A stretch of 64,000 nt of DNA from an uncultured Lachnospiraceae bacterium (GCA_910579735.1 CAJTUZ010000015.1:1-64000), one strand, 5' to 3'; positions 24,870 through 34,361 are shown, counted from the first letter of the stretch. Notes: a model not told the origin generated them from the letters alone. Made by a program: numbers and translations.

Positions 24870-24871
24870 AA

Positions 24872-24968
24872 ACTCCGGAATCCGGGTGTCAAAAGACGCC
24901 TTATCGTCCCCCGGAGCCAACCAATTTAAAAAGGCCGTATCCGCAGGCCTTCAGAAAGGATCACCAAC
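24872..24968 (+). ncRNA. Unidentified structured 5' leader of yeiH
   Basis: CTCCGG near 24872 pairs with CCGGAG near 24915. Within it GTC-AAAA-GAC and GACG-CCTTAT-CGTC are alternative small hairpins. A second hairpin, AAGGCC/GGCCTT (24931-24951), ends just before the ribosome site AGAAAGGA. The 24615-24968 gap holds this leader and two divergent promoters and nothing else I can see. I cannot match it to a known riboswitch. Confidence 0.35.
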
Positions 24969-26009
24969 ATGATAAATTTTATAACCAAAAACTGGAAAGG
25001 CATTCTGTTATGCCTGTTCATTGCAGTCCCGTCATGGCTTTTGGGCAAGCGCTTCCCCATCATCGGCGGCGCGGTCATTGCCATTATCGCAGGCATGATC
25101 GTCACCCTGTTTCTAAGGAACAAAGAGCCTTTTGAAAGCGGCATCAAATTTACTTCCAAAAAGGTCCTCCAATGGGCTGTCATCTTACTTGGTTTCGGCA
25201 TGAATCTGACCGTCATTTTACAAACGGGAAAACAGTCTCTTCCGATCATTGTCAGCACGATCACCGTATCTTTGCTGATCGCCTATATTCTGCATAAGGC
25301 GCTGCATATTCCGGGACGGATCTCCACCCTGGTCGGCGTCGGTTCTTCTATCTGCGGAGGCTCGGCCATCGCCGCTACGGCGCCGGTCATCGATGCGGAC
25401 GACGAGGAAGTCGCACAGGCGATTTCCGTCATTTTCTTCTTTAATGTACTGGCTGCCCTGATTTTCCCTGCTTTCGGCAAGCTGGTCGGATTTGCGGCCG
25501 ATACGGGAGAGGCTTTCGGAATCTTTGCCGGAACCGCCGTCAATGACACGTCTTCCGTTACGGCAGCCGCTTCCACATGGGACAGTATGTGGAACTTAGG
25601 GAGCGCGACGTTGGATACGGCAGTCACAGTCAAGCTCACGAGAACGCTTGCCATCATCCCCATCACGCTTGTTCTTGCCCTGCTGCGCACAAGGAACGAA
25701 AAAAAGAACGGAGAAGCAGGCAAAAAAGTAAGCCTGAAGCAAATCTTTCCGTTCTTTATTCTCTATTTTATCGCGGCGTCCGTGATCACGACCGTAATGA
25801 TCGCCGCAGGCATTGACGCAGGCATATTTACGCCGGTGAAAGAACTCAGCAAATTCTTTATCGTCCTTGCCATGGCCGCTATTGGCTTAAATACCGACAT
25901 CGTCAAATTGATCAAAACCGGAGGCAGACCGATCATTATGGGGTTCTGCTGCTGGATCGGCATTACCGGCGTCAGCCTTGCAATGCAGCATTTCCTTGGA
26001 ATCTGGTAA
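24969..26009 (+). CDS. yeiH: YeiH-family (UPF0324) putative sulfate/anion exporter
   Basis: 346 residues with about ten membrane helices. Family hallmarks are LLGFGMNLTVILQTG, VGSSICGGSAIAATAPVI, GIFAGTAVNDTSSVTAA and the C-terminal AMAAIGLNTDIVKLIKTGG. YeiH proteins are thought to export sulfite/sulfate or sulfur-containing anions. The gene has its own promoter and a structured leader. Its last 123 nt overlap the convergent GH2 gene. Confidence 0.88.
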   Translation: MINFITKNWKGILLCLFIAVPSWLLGKRFPIIGGAVIAIIAGMIVTLFLRNKEPFESGIKFTSKKVLQWAVILLGFGMNLTVILQTGKQSLPIIVSTITVSLLIAYILHKALHIPGRISTLVGVGSSICGGSAIAATAPVIDADDEEVAQAISVIFFFNVLAALIFPAFGKLVGFAADTGEAFGIFAGTAVNDTSSVTAAASTWDSMWNLGSATLDTAVTVKLTRTLAIIPITLVLALLRTRNEKKNGEAGKKVSLKQIFPFFILYFIAASVITTVMIAAGIDAGIFTPVKELSKFFIVLAMAAIGLNTDIVKLIKTGGRPIIMGFCCWIGITGVSLAMQHFLGIW

Positions 26010-27935
26010 ATCCGGCAGCCTGTCGATCTTACGGACTTCTCTGTCGCAGGTGAAGATACCGTTCACTTCTTCTTCCACATCGGACAGCTGTGTGTAAACG
26101 CTTGCACACAGTCCGTCCGGAATGTTCCCGCCTATTCTCTGCATCCGTTCATAAAATGCGGCGTTCAGGCTTTTTACATCCTTATGTATCCCGTATCCGT
26201 ACAGCTTCTTATATGCGCTGTGCCTCGGCACCCGCAGGGAATATCCGCCAAATTCCGACAACACGGTCACCCGCTCTTTCTCCGGCGCAAACTGCAGGGA
26301 AAAGAAATAATGGTGAATGCTCTGCATGTCTCCGCCATTTTGGTCAAACCAGCCGCTTGCCTGGTCGATCAGACGGCCTGGGTCGCAGCTTCTGGCAATC
26401 CTTGTCATCTCTTCCGCCTGAAACTGTCCCCACCCTTCATTGAAGATCACCCATGCGGCGATGCACGGATGGCCCTTTAAGAGCGCTATCGTCTCTTTCA
26501 TCTCCCGTACGAACTCATACCTTCCTGCTTTATGCGTACGGGCCAAAAGCGGCAGGCAGATATCCCGCATTCTGAACCGCTTCCTGGAAATCAGTGTGGC
26601 TGCATAGGTCACAAACCAGTGTTTATAATGCGTCCCGCCGTTTACCATATCCTGCCACACGACCATGCCGAGCCTGTCGCAATGATAATAAAAACGCTGC
26701 GGTTCTATCTTAATATGCTTTCTGAGCATGTTAAATCCGAGTTTCTTCATTTCCAGGATGTCGAATATAAAAGCCTCGTCAGAAGGTGCAGTATACAGGC
26801 CATCCGGCCAGTATCCCTGATCCAGTACGCCGTTTTGAAACTGTACCTGTCCGTTCAGGCAGATGCGGGGAATGCCTCTGCGGTCCTTCTCTATTGAAAA
26901 CGTGCGCAGCGCAAAATAACTCTCTGCCTCATCCTCCCCCATCTTCACCGTATAAAAGTACAGATATGGTGTCTCACACGTCCACGGACGGACTATGGGC
27001 AGCGGAATCTCTATTTCGTGATTCGCCAGGCCTTCTTTTTCCGCTATGACACCTATGTCATTTATATTGTTATTTCCGATATATGTGTCATATTCTTTAT
27101 CATGCTCCGGAATATCCTGCGACGGCACATTCTTTTGATATGGCCCCGCATCCCTGTTCTGCGCAGACTTTCCGCATGGTTCCTGCCTGTGATACAATGC
27201 CAGTTCTTTCACACATATTCTGACAGGCATGTCTTTTTTGGCATTGACCCGAATACGCACCGCCCCTGCGTTCAGATCCGGTTCCGATACCAGCTTTTCT
27301 ATGAAAACAGGCGGCACATATTCCGCAAAGACTGTCTGCCAGATCCCGCTCTGCGCCGTGTAGAACATGCCGCCGCGTTTTAGTTTCTGTTTCCCCCTTG
27401 CGTGATATGACGTATCGCTCAGATCCCGTACGGCAACGACAAGTTCGACGCCTTTTCCATCCGTCTCTCCGGGCTGGCTCTCGGATGCCGCTTTCGTTTC
27501 GTTCTCCGTATCCGAATCCTTTTTGCAGCAATACTGCGTAATATCCGCTGAAAAGGGAAGATAGCCGCCCGTATGCCTTGCGGCCTCTTTTCCGTTCACA
27601 TAGACTCTGCATGCCTGATCCACCGCTCCGAAATGCAGGAGCAAACGGAAACCTTTCTGCAGCTGCTCCTGTTCAACCGGCAGGAAACGCCGATACCACA
27701 GGTATTCGTCCGGCTTTAGCTGTCTGCCGACGCCAGAAAGCACACTTTCCGGCGAGAAAGGCACTAAGATCCTGCCATCGTATCGCTCCGGTCTTTGGAA
27801 TTTCTTCGTAAATGCATACTCCCAATAGCCATTCAAGTTTACATAACTTTCCCTTCGTAAAAGCGGGCGCGGGTATTCCTGCAAAACGTGATCGCTCTCA
27901 AGTTCTCTTCCCCAGCGTGTATACAATTGCTCCAT
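25887..27935 (-). CDS. Glycoside hydrolase family 2 protein (beta-galactosidase/glucuronidase-like)
   Basis: 682 residues with no signal peptide, so probably cytosolic. The N-terminal jelly-roll (ESYVNLNGYWEYAFTKKFQ, then RRFLPVEQ), an immunoglobulin-like domain and the TIM barrel are recognisable. The acid/base is in FNEGWGQF and the nucleophile in LSEFGGYS. An insertion rich in charged and polar residues lies between the sandwich domains (about 255-300). The last 35 residues (after CDREVRKIDR) are not family-like and are encoded antisense to yeiH. The specific sugar is not determined. Promoter at 28000-28029. Confidence 0.88.
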   Translation of the reverse strand: MEQLYTRWGRELESDHVLQEYPRPLLRRESYVNLNGYWEYAFTKKFQRPERYDGRILVPFSPESVLSGVGRQLKPDEYLWYRRFLPVEQEQLQKGFRLLLHFGAVDQACRVYVNGKEAARHTGGYLPFSADITQYCCKKDSDTENETKAASESQPGETDGKGVELVVAVRDLSDTSYHARGKQKLKRGGMFYTAQSGIWQTVFAEYVPPVFIEKLVSEPDLNAGAVRIRVNAKKDMPVRICVKELALYHRQEPCGKSAQNRDAGPYQKNVPSQDIPEHDKEYDTYIGNNNINDIGVIAEKEGLANHEIEIPLPIVRPWTCETPYLYFYTVKMGEDEAESYFALRTFSIEKDRRGIPRICLNGQVQFQNGVLDQGYWPDGLYTAPSDEAFIFDILEMKKLGFNMLRKHIKIEPQRFYYHCDRLGMVVWQDMVNGGTHYKHWFVTYAATLISRKRFRMRDICLPLLARTHKAGRYEFVREMKETIALLKGHPCIAAWVIFNEGWGQFQAEEMTRIARSCDPGRLIDQASGWFDQNGGDMQSIHHYFFSLQFAPEKERVTVLSEFGGYSLRVPRHSAYKKLYGYGIHKDVKSLNAAFYERMQRIGGNIPDGLCASVYTQLSDVEEEVNGIFTCDREVRKIDRLPDLPDSKEMLHCKADAGNADPAAEPHNDRSASGFDQFDDVGI

Positions 27936-27999
27936 GCGTTCTCCTTTATATGGCAGTATGATAAGACTATCTACCCTCTGCGTTTATCTGTCTACCCAT

Positions 28000-28029
28000 A
28001 TTGTAATCCACGCTTTCAAATACTGTCAA
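28000..28029 (-). promoter_or_regulatory. Promoter of the GH2 gene
   Basis: TTGACA (28024-28029) and TACAAT (28000-28005), spacing 18 bp. Confidence 0.65.
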
Positions 28030-28114
28030 CCGGCACCGGAAAAGCGCCCCTGCCTCTCTGCTTACGTCTATACGCAGCCCCTGTCAAAGCGGCATATGGC
28101 CTTTCCGTTCCCGG

Positions 28115-29128
28115 TTACCCGCAGGTTTCCAGCACAAGTCCGTGCGCGATGCCCGGAATCGTCTGTCCCTCGTTAAAGCTTGTCTTACTGAGCAGCGCGC
28201 CCGTCGGCAGGAAAAGAACGCGCCTCCAGACACCTTCCTCTATCTTTTTCAGAATATAAGCGGACAAAGTAACCGCCGCGCAGCCGCAGCCGGAACCGCC
28301 GGCGTTCGTATTCTGTTTCTCACTGTCAAAGATCTCGATGCCGCAGTCCATATGCTGTTTCTTAATATCGATCCCTTTTTCGCCAAGCAGTTCAAACAGC
28401 AGTTTCTGTCCCACTTTGCCCAGATCGCCTGTGATGATCTTGTCATAATCTCCCGGCGTCCTGCCGAAGTCTTCCAGATTCTGCCTGATTGTATCCGCCG
28501 CGGCAGGCGCCATGCAGGCTCCCATATTCATGGAATCTTTGATCCCGTAATCCATGATCTTGCCGAAAGTCACGCCGGCCACCTGTGCGCACGCCCTTTT
28601 TCCGGCCTGGGAGGCCAGAATAAATGCGGCGCTTCCCGTTACCGTCCAGGTAGAAGACATAGGGCGCTGGTTCCCGTATGCAAGCGGAAAACGGAATTCT
28701 TTCTCCGCACTGGCAAAATGACTCGATGTAACGCAGGCCGCCTTATCGGCAAACCCACCGGCTACGGTAATGCTGCCGACCGCAATGGAAAGTCCGCATG
28801 TGGAACAGGCGCCGTAGAGGCCGACATGCGGTGTATGAAAGGAAGCCAGACCGAAACTGCTCGCAATCGATTGACCAAGTAAGTCACCCGCAAAAATAAG
28901 CTGTATCTCTTCCTTTTTCATATTTTCTTTATTAAGAGCGATCTGCAGCGCCTCTTTCTGCAGGGCGCTTTCGGCCTCTTCCCAGGTCTGTGCACCGAAC
29001 ATATCGTCCGTTCCCACCTTATCGAAAAGTTTCCCCAAAGGCCCCTGTCCTTCCTTGCTTCCGACGATCGATCCGCTGTTAATGATATACGGCGGATTTT
29101 CAAACCGAATACTTTGTTTTCCCAACAT
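28115..29128 (-). CDS. spoVAD: Stage V sporulation protein AD
   Basis: 337 residues with the thiolase-like fold of SpoVAD. Recognisable segments are GKQSIRFENPPYIINSGSIV, IFAGDLLGQSIASSFG, LYGACSTCGLSIAVGSI and GDLGKVGQKLL. It binds dipicolinic acid and is part of the SpoVA channel of the spore inner membrane. A sigma-G promoter lies directly upstream, so it is expressed in the forespore. Its usual partners spoVAC and spoVAE are not adjacent: spoVAE is at 23019 and spoVAC is not in the window. Confidence 0.95.
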   Translation of the reverse strand: MLGKQSIRFENPPYIINSGSIVGSKEGQGPLGKLFDKVGTDDMFGAQTWEEAESALQKEALQIALNKENMKKEEIQLIFAGDLLGQSIASSFGLASFHTPHVGLYGACSTCGLSIAVGSITVAGGFADKAACVTSSHFASAEKEFRFPLAYGNQRPMSSTWTVTGSAAFILASQAGKRACAQVAGVTFGKIMDYGIKDSMNMGACMAPAAADTIRQNLEDFGRTPGDYDKIITGDLGKVGQKLLFELLGEKGIDIKKQHMDCGIEIFDSEKQNTNAGGSGCGCAAVTLSAYILKKIEEGVWRRVLFLPTGALLSKTSFNEGQTIPGIAHGLVLETCG

Positions 29129-29151
29129 CTGTCAGCACTCCTTTTTTTCAT

Positions 29152-29180
29152 CAGTATGCGCAGATACAGGGAAAATATGC
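29152..29180 (-). promoter_or_regulatory. Sigma-G type promoter of spoVAD
   Basis: GCATA (29176-29180) and CATACTG (29152-29158) with 17 bp between, close to the remembered sigma-G consensus. This fits forespore expression. Confidence 0.65.
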
Positions 29181-29192
29181 GCCAGGAAAATA

Positions 29193-29221
29193 TTGCCTTT
29201 TTGTCCGTCGTATTGTACTAT
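29193..29221 (+). promoter_or_regulatory. Promoter of the chemoreceptor gene
   Basis: TTGCCT (29193-29198) and TACTAT (29216-29221), spacing 17 bp. Confidence 0.5.
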
Positions 29222-29266
29222 ATTATTGTAAAAAAACAATTATATTGTGCAAAGGAGAATGTTGCT

Positions 29267-30733
29267 ATGAACCCGGAAATTCTAAAAAACGAAGAAAAAC
29301 GAATGAACTTTATCATGTTCCTTTTTTACGCCGCCATACCGCTTGTGGCCTTTTTATATGTTCTCTTTTTCAACGGCGGCTCTATGCGTGACAGCATCGC
29401 TCTGATCATGGTGCTGATCGGCGTACTGGTAAAGATATTCGAAAAACCGCTCGGCAGATATGCCAAATACCTGTATGTTTCCATTTTACCGGTAATCGGC
29501 GCCGTAACGATCATCGTAGGTACCCCCGCAGGCTTTGGCGCCATGGTAGAAGCCTACTTTCTGATCCTGTTTCTGTCGGTTGCCTATTACGATCTGTCAG
29601 TCATCAAAGTTTATACTGCCGTGCTGCTTATCTCCAACGGTGTCGGTATGGTACTCTTTCCGCAGGCTTTCTTTGCCATGTACACTTTTCCCATATGGAT
29701 CTTCATCGTCATGGTATATGTCCTTGCGATCCTCGCTTCGGTCATGATCATTACCAGGGCGCATACATTATTCAACGAAGTGGCGGACAAAGAGTCTAAG
29801 GCGGAAAATCTTCTTACCAATGTCAGGGAAGTTTTTGAATCGGTAAAGCAGTCTTCCGTTCATATTTATGACTCTCTGCATGACTTTGAGGCAAACGCGG
29901 CAGAGATCGCCGCATCCACTGAAGAGATCACCAACAGCGCAGACTCACAGATCAAACAGGTAAGAGGCAGTCTGGAAATATTTAACGATCTGAACGAAAA
30001 AATCCTCAGCTCCGAAGAACGCGTCGCCGAGACAGTCGAAAACATGACGCATTTAAAAGAAAAGAATGACCAGGGCATCTCCGCGATCACAGAACTCTCA
30101 CAGAAATTCAGCAAAAATATCGAGTCCACCAAAGTAGCGTCCGAAGGCGTTACACTGCTTGCACAGAAATCCAGCTCGATCGGCGAGATCATTGAAAGCA
30201 TCAGCCAGATTGCCAAACAGACGAATCTGCTCGCATTAAATGCAGCGATCGAGGCGGCAAGAGCCGGGGAGGCCGGGAAAGGATTCGCCGTTGTCGCAGA
30301 CGAGATCAACGCGCTGTCCTCGGAATCCGCTTCCGCAACGAAAAAGATCGATGCCATTTTGCAGGATATCATCACAACCGTAACACAGATCACGAAAGTC
30401 ATGGAGGGAAATAACGCCACCGTAAACGAAGCCAATACACAGCTGGACGATACGATCAAAATCTTTGAGGCAATGCTGCATTCCTCGGAAGAAGTCATTC
30501 ATACGGCCGACCTGTTAAAAGAAGAGCTCTCCAATATTGTCAATATCAAAGAGCATCTGTCTTCTTCTATGGAATCCGTGGAAAATATCTCACAGAAATC
30601 GGTAGAAAGCACCATGGAGATCAATGCCTCAACAGAAGAACAGGCTTCCGGCATCGAAAGCATCCTGAAAGCCATGGACATTGTCCAAAACGGTATGGAT
30701 AAATTATCAGGCGTACTGAGTTCCGAATCCTAA
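29267..30733 (+). CDS. Methyl-accepting chemotaxis protein, membrane-embedded sensor type
   Basis: 488 residues from MNPEILKNEEKRMNF, preceded by AAAGGAGAATG. About six membrane helices fill residues 15-180 without a large external domain, so the sensor lies in or near the membrane. The cytoplasmic coiled coil (about 185-488) carries the CheA/CheW-binding hairpin tip: IAKQTNLLALNAAIEAARAG and GKGFAVVADEI. There is no HAMP domain. No flagellar or che genes are nearby. A bidirectional terminator follows. Confidence 0.93.
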   Translation: MNPEILKNEEKRMNFIMFLFYAAIPLVAFLYVLFFNGGSMRDSIALIMVLIGVLVKIFEKPLGRYAKYLYVSILPVIGAVTIIVGTPAGFGAMVEAYFLILFLSVAYYDLSVIKVYTAVLLISNGVGMVLFPQAFFAMYTFPIWIFIVMVYVLAILASVMIITRAHTLFNEVADKESKAENLLTNVREVFESVKQSSVHIYDSLHDFEANAAEIAASTEEITNSADSQIKQVRGSLEIFNDLNEKILSSEERVAETVENMTHLKEKNDQGISAITELSQKFSKNIESTKVASEGVTLLAQKSSSIGEIIESISQIAKQTNLLALNAAIEAARAGEAGKGFAVVADEINALSSESASATKKIDAILQDIITTVTQITKVMEGNNATVNEANTQLDDTIKIFEAMLHSSEEVIHTADLLKEELSNIVNIKEHLSSSMESVENISQKSVESTMEINASTEEQASGIESILKAMDIVQNGMDKLSGVLSSES

Positions 30734-30753
30734 AACCTACTACATAGCAGCAC

Positions 30754-30785
30754 AAAGGGCAGTGTGAACCTCATACTGCCCTTTT
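30754..30785. terminator. Bidirectional terminator between chemoreceptor and Sfp gene
   Basis: AAAGGGCAGT and ACTGCCCTTTT form a 10-bp stem with T-runs on both strands, between convergent genes. Confidence 0.85.
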
Positions 30786-30792
30786 CATATTT

Positions 30793-31485
30793 CTATCCCG
30801 GCGGCAGGACAGAAACGATCAGTGCTTCCGCAAACTCTTTACTTTCACTGCATAAAGAGATCTTATACTCATTCGCTTCCCGAAAGGATGCCGGCATGTC
30901 ATATTCCCTGAGATAATACGTCTTATCATTGACCTGCTGTCTGACGCTTCTTACGGCGCCCGTCTGCGTGATCACTGCAAAGTCCGTTAACGGCAGCGCC
31001 ATACCGAATCCCGTCACTTTCAGAAAACTCTCCTTCATCGTCCAGACCCGGAATATTCTCTCATCTCTTTCCCGAACCGTTCCGGCATCCGCAATCCAGG
31101 ACAACTCTTCTCCGGTAAAAAAACGCTCCGCCACCTGCTCTTTGCCTTCCCGTATACGCTCGATATCATTGCCGATGTCCTGATCTCCGATACTGCATAT
31201 GGCATAATCTCCGGAATGGGACAGGGAAAAACAGATGTCGGGATAATCCCGGAAAAATGGTTTTCCCTGTTTTCCGATGTCATATTCCATCATTCTCTCT
31301 TCCAGATCATATGCCTTTAAAGCGGCGTTTAATGCAAAAGAAGCAGCCAGACTCCTTTTTTTATCATTTTCATGCCGCAGGAGTGCGGCTTTCTGTCTTC
31401 TGTAAGGCGAGATAAGTTCCAACGCCTGTGAAAAAACAGCCTGATTCTCAAACAGCCTGCAGTCCATAATATAGGTTTTTATCAT
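30793..31485 (-). CDS. 4'-phosphopantetheinyl transferase, Sfp type
   Basis: About 230 residues (start at MIKTYIMDCRLF; the reading frame is open 15 nt further). It transfers phosphopantetheine from CoA to carrier proteins. Signatures: FSLSHSGDYAICSIG, the metal-binding GNDIERIRE and WTMKESFLKVTGFGMALP. Sfp-type enzymes normally serve NRPS/PKS carriers, sometimes fatty-acid ACP. No carrier-protein pathway is in the window, so its partner is elsewhere. It directly follows the helicase gene (about 20 bp), probably as one transcript. Confidence 0.9.
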   Translation of the reverse strand: MIKTYIMDCRLFENQAVFSQALELISPYRRQKAALLRHENDKKRSLAASFALNAALKAYDLEERMMEYDIGKQGKPFFRDYPDICFSLSHSGDYAICSIGDQDIGNDIERIREGKEQVAERFFTGEELSWIADAGTVRERDERIFRVWTMKESFLKVTGFGMALPLTDFAVITQTGAVRSVRQQVNDKTYYLREYDMPASFREANEYKISLCSESKEFAEALIVSVLPPG

Positions 31486-31506
31486 CGCCGCATTCCACAC
31501 CCTTCG

Positions 31507-33426
31507 CTATTCCATAAAACAGTCTTCACAGATCTGATACGGATAATCCCACAAAAGCGGTTTTCCGCATACCCGGCACTTTTTCTCAAACTGCTTCTTG
31601 TCTTCCTTCAAAAGCATGCCGATCGCCTGCTGCGCCGCTTCCCTGTTGGCATCGAGTACATCCCTGTCGACCGGCCATCCCAGCCTGCCGGCAAATTGAC
31701 TATACAGGTCAAGCTTCTTGTAATAAGACTCCAGTTCTTCCAGTGAAGAAGCCATAGGATACGGCGGGCAATCCTGTGCGGAATAAGGTTCCTCACAATA
31801 AGTAAGCCACAGCCTGATGACATCCCTGTCTCCCACGTCAAACGGACAGGTAATCAGCGACAAAAGAAGCTTTTTATCGTCCATGCTCGCCTTCGCCTGC
31901 TTGTAATTTCTCAGGTAACGGTATTTTTTGACGCTCTCCGCCATGGAAATCTTATCATACAGCTCCGTGCCGCCCGCGCTTTCCCAGATTTCGATGATCT
32001 CGTCAAGTTCCATATTGATGTCCAAAAGGACTTCCGGGAATCCGATTCTCGCCTTTTTCAGCGGTTTATAGTCTTCCGTCAGTTTCTTCCCGATATAGCC
32101 CATATCCCATGTAGACTGCACATAACCGGTCTCGTAGAAACCATAGCGTCCTGCCCTGCCGGCAATTTGGCGTATCTCTTCGGCATAGAGACGGCGTTTG
32201 GACGTACCATCGAATTTTACGGTATTCATAAAAACGATCCTGCGGATCGGCAGATTGATCCCCATCCCGATCGCATCGGTTGCAACCACAACTTCATTGA
32301 TCCCCTGTGTAAAGAGCATCACCTGTTCCCGCCTTGTCTTGGGCGGCAGATTCCCGTATATCACACTTGCCTTGATCCCTCTCGCTTCCAATGCAGCGGC
32401 AATGGCCAGCACGTTTTTCTTGGAAAAAGTGATCAGGGCATCTCCTTTTTCCACATGCCTGCTCATATCATACTTATCCGGAATAAATTCCAACTTCGTA
32501 TTTCGTTCATGATAAATAATATCATACGTATCATTACAGCGCGTGATCATCTCCAAAAGCAGTTGTTCCGCAACCGGAGAAGCGCATATATGGATTTCCT
32601 CCGCCCGTACGCCGAGAATTGCTCTCGTCCAATAGCTTCCTCTGTTCTCGTCATTTATCATCTGCGCTTCGTCGATCACTGCGATATCATAAATCTCTTT
32701 CAGATTCAGAATCTCGACGGTAGAAGCCTGACAGAAAGCTCCCGGCGTCTGTATCCGCTCTTCTCCCGTGATCATATTGCAGGGAATGCCAGCTGCCGTC
32801 ATCGTGTCGTAAACCTCCAGAGCCAAAAGCCGCAGAGGCCCGAGATAAATCCCCTGATACGCCTGTTTGAGGCGCTGCAGGGCCTGATATGTCTTACCGC
32901 TGTTGGTCGGCCCGATGTGCAGAATGAAATGCCGCCGCATGCTGCGCGCCTCCGGATACTGCTTCTCCGGTTCCGCTTCCATCAGCTCTTCGATCCGCTG
33001 GCCGATCATGAACTGCATATAGTCGTCTTTATAGATCTCATATAAGGACTTTTCCCGCAGCAGTTCACAGATTCCGTCCATCTTCAATATTTCCGTGTAA
33101 GACGACGAAGGCGCCATCCTGTGTAAAAAAGAAATATCGAGCTGTATCATTCTGCGCAGGGCATGTTTAAATTTGCCTAAAAGCCTGCGGTCCCTGTTAA
33201 TGACCGTGTAACCGATGATGGCCGTCTTTTTATGCAGATCCTCCATATCGTTTAAAATCTGATGCGCCTCTAATGTCTTTTTCCTTGCAATCCTTCTCTC
33301 TAACTGCCTGATACTGTGCTCACAGCTTTTTATGTATTTTCTCGGCCCGGTATACGGCATTTCCAGAAAAGCTTTATGATATACCTTCCAGGCCGCTTCT
33401 ATTTCCTCATTCGTTATCCTTTCCAT
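31507..33426 (-). CDS. SUV3-like DEAD/DEAH-box RNA helicase
   Basis: 639 residues from MERITNEEIEAAW. Helicase motif I reads GPTNSGKTYQALQRL, motif II DEAQM, and the second RecA domain has ATDAIGMGINLPIRRIVF and RQIAGRAGRYG. The C-terminus ends in a four-cysteine zinc site (CRVCGKPLLW, then CEDC). This arrangement matches bacterial relatives of the SUV3 degradosome helicase. A role in RNA turnover is known for mitochondrial SUV3; in this bacterium it is inferred. Upstream and downstream spacing suggests an operon with the Sfp gene. Confidence 0.88.
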   Translation of the reverse strand: MERITNEEIEAAWKVYHKAFLEMPYTGPRKYIKSCEHSIRQLERRIARKKTLEAHQILNDMEDLHKKTAIIGYTVINRDRRLLGKFKHALRRMIQLDISFLHRMAPSSSYTEILKMDGICELLREKSLYEIYKDDYMQFMIGQRIEELMEAEPEKQYPEARSMRRHFILHIGPTNSGKTYQALQRLKQAYQGIYLGPLRLLALEVYDTMTAAGIPCNMITGEERIQTPGAFCQASTVEILNLKEIYDIAVIDEAQMINDENRGSYWTRAILGVRAEEIHICASPVAEQLLLEMITRCNDTYDIIYHERNTKLEFIPDKYDMSRHVEKGDALITFSKKNVLAIAAALEARGIKASVIYGNLPPKTRREQVMLFTQGINEVVVATDAIGMGINLPIRRIVFMNTVKFDGTSKRRLYAEEIRQIAGRAGRYGFYETGYVQSTWDMGYIGKKLTEDYKPLKKARIGFPEVLLDINMELDEIIEIWESAGGTELYDKISMAESVKKYRYLRNYKQAKASMDDKKLLLSLITCPFDVGDRDVIRLWLTYCEEPYSAQDCPPYPMASSLEELESYYKKLDLYSQFAGRLGWPVDRDVLDANREAAQQAIGMLLKEDKKQFEKKCRVCGKPLLWDYPYQICEDCFME

Positions 33427-33500
33427 ATACAAGTTCCCCCGTTACAATAATATCAAAATATCAAATAAAATATGTAACAGACAAACGTCCGCTTGTCCTA

Positions 33501-34361
33501 TCATTCTGTCGGTCTTTGATAAAACCTTCCAAACAGTTCTTCCGTTCTTATGGCATTTACGAAAGCGCCGTTATCCGCATCCTTGACCGCACGGACAACC
33601 TCCTTACTCTCTTCTTTGGAAACTACGGAATATACGATATCTCTTTCACAATGCTCATAAGACCCTTCTCCCCGCAGGATCGTCGCCCCGTGCATACTCA
33701 CGACATTGATCGCATTACATACCTCTTTGGGTTTGTTGGTAACGATGAACAACGTCTGCTTCTGATATTTTTTGTACAGCATGTGCAGAATCTGTGTGGA
33801 AGCATATTGGAAAATAATAGAGTACAAAGCTTTGTCCCAGCCGAACAATACGCCCGCCGCCAAAATGATGATCACATTGACCCCCATGATCAGATTCCAG
33901 GAATCCACGCCCTTTCTTTCGGAAAGAAAGATTGCGATAAAATCCGTACCGCCGGTCGTTGCATTCATCACCAGACACAGACTGATGACAAATCCGCAGA
34001 TAATGCCTCCGAATATACTGATTAAAAGCGTATCATATGTGATGACATGCCCGGGAATTATATCCGTGAGTACACTGCTCAATACGATCATCAGACAGGA
34101 ATACAGCGTAAATTTTTTGCCGATGTAGCGAAACCCGATATAAATGGGAATCATATTTAACAGCAGATTGACGATCGTATAGGGAATTTCCATATGAAAA
34201 AACTTCTCAAAGATTCCCTGGATCAATATCGTCACTCCCATTACGCCGCCCGGGTACAACCCGCCTGTCCGGACAAAAGTTTTCGTATTGACCGCCATGA
34301 TCACAGAGGCGATACATATAACTATAATCCTCTTTCCGTCCTTTTTCAAATCAAAGCTCAT
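33501..34361 (-). CDS. YitT-family membrane protein (DUF161 plus DUF2179)
   Basis: 286 residues from MSFDLKKDGKRI with GGGGGAGG upstream. Five to six membrane helices contain the family repeat (GGLYPGGVMGVTILIQGIF; ATTGGTDFIAIFLSERKG). The C-terminal cytoplasmic DUF2179 domain (LFIVTNKPKEVCNAI, then RDIVYSVVSKEES) resembles PII-like ferredoxin folds. Transport substrate unknown. It faces away from the GH31 gene, and both upstream regions share the 34.36-34.79 kb interval. Confidence 0.9.
   Translation of the reverse strand: MSFDLKKDGKRIIVICIASVIMAVNTKTFVRTGGLYPGGVMGVTILIQGIFEKFFHMEIPYTIVNLLLNMIPIYIGFRYIGKKFTLYSCLMIVLSSVLTDIIPGHVITYDTLLISIFGGIICGFVISLCLVMNATTGGTDFIAIFLSERKGVDSWNLIMGVNVIIILAAGVLFGWDKALYSIIFQYASTQILHMLYKKYQKQTLFIVTNKPKEVCNAINVVSMHGATILRGEGSYEHCERDIVYSVVSKEESKEVVRAVKDADNGAFVNAIRTEELFGRFYQRPTE

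Noticed and set aside
30793..31485. Sfp-type transferase as sign of a local NRPS/PKS cluster
   Set aside because: No carrier protein, condensation, adenylation or ketosynthase gene is present within the window.
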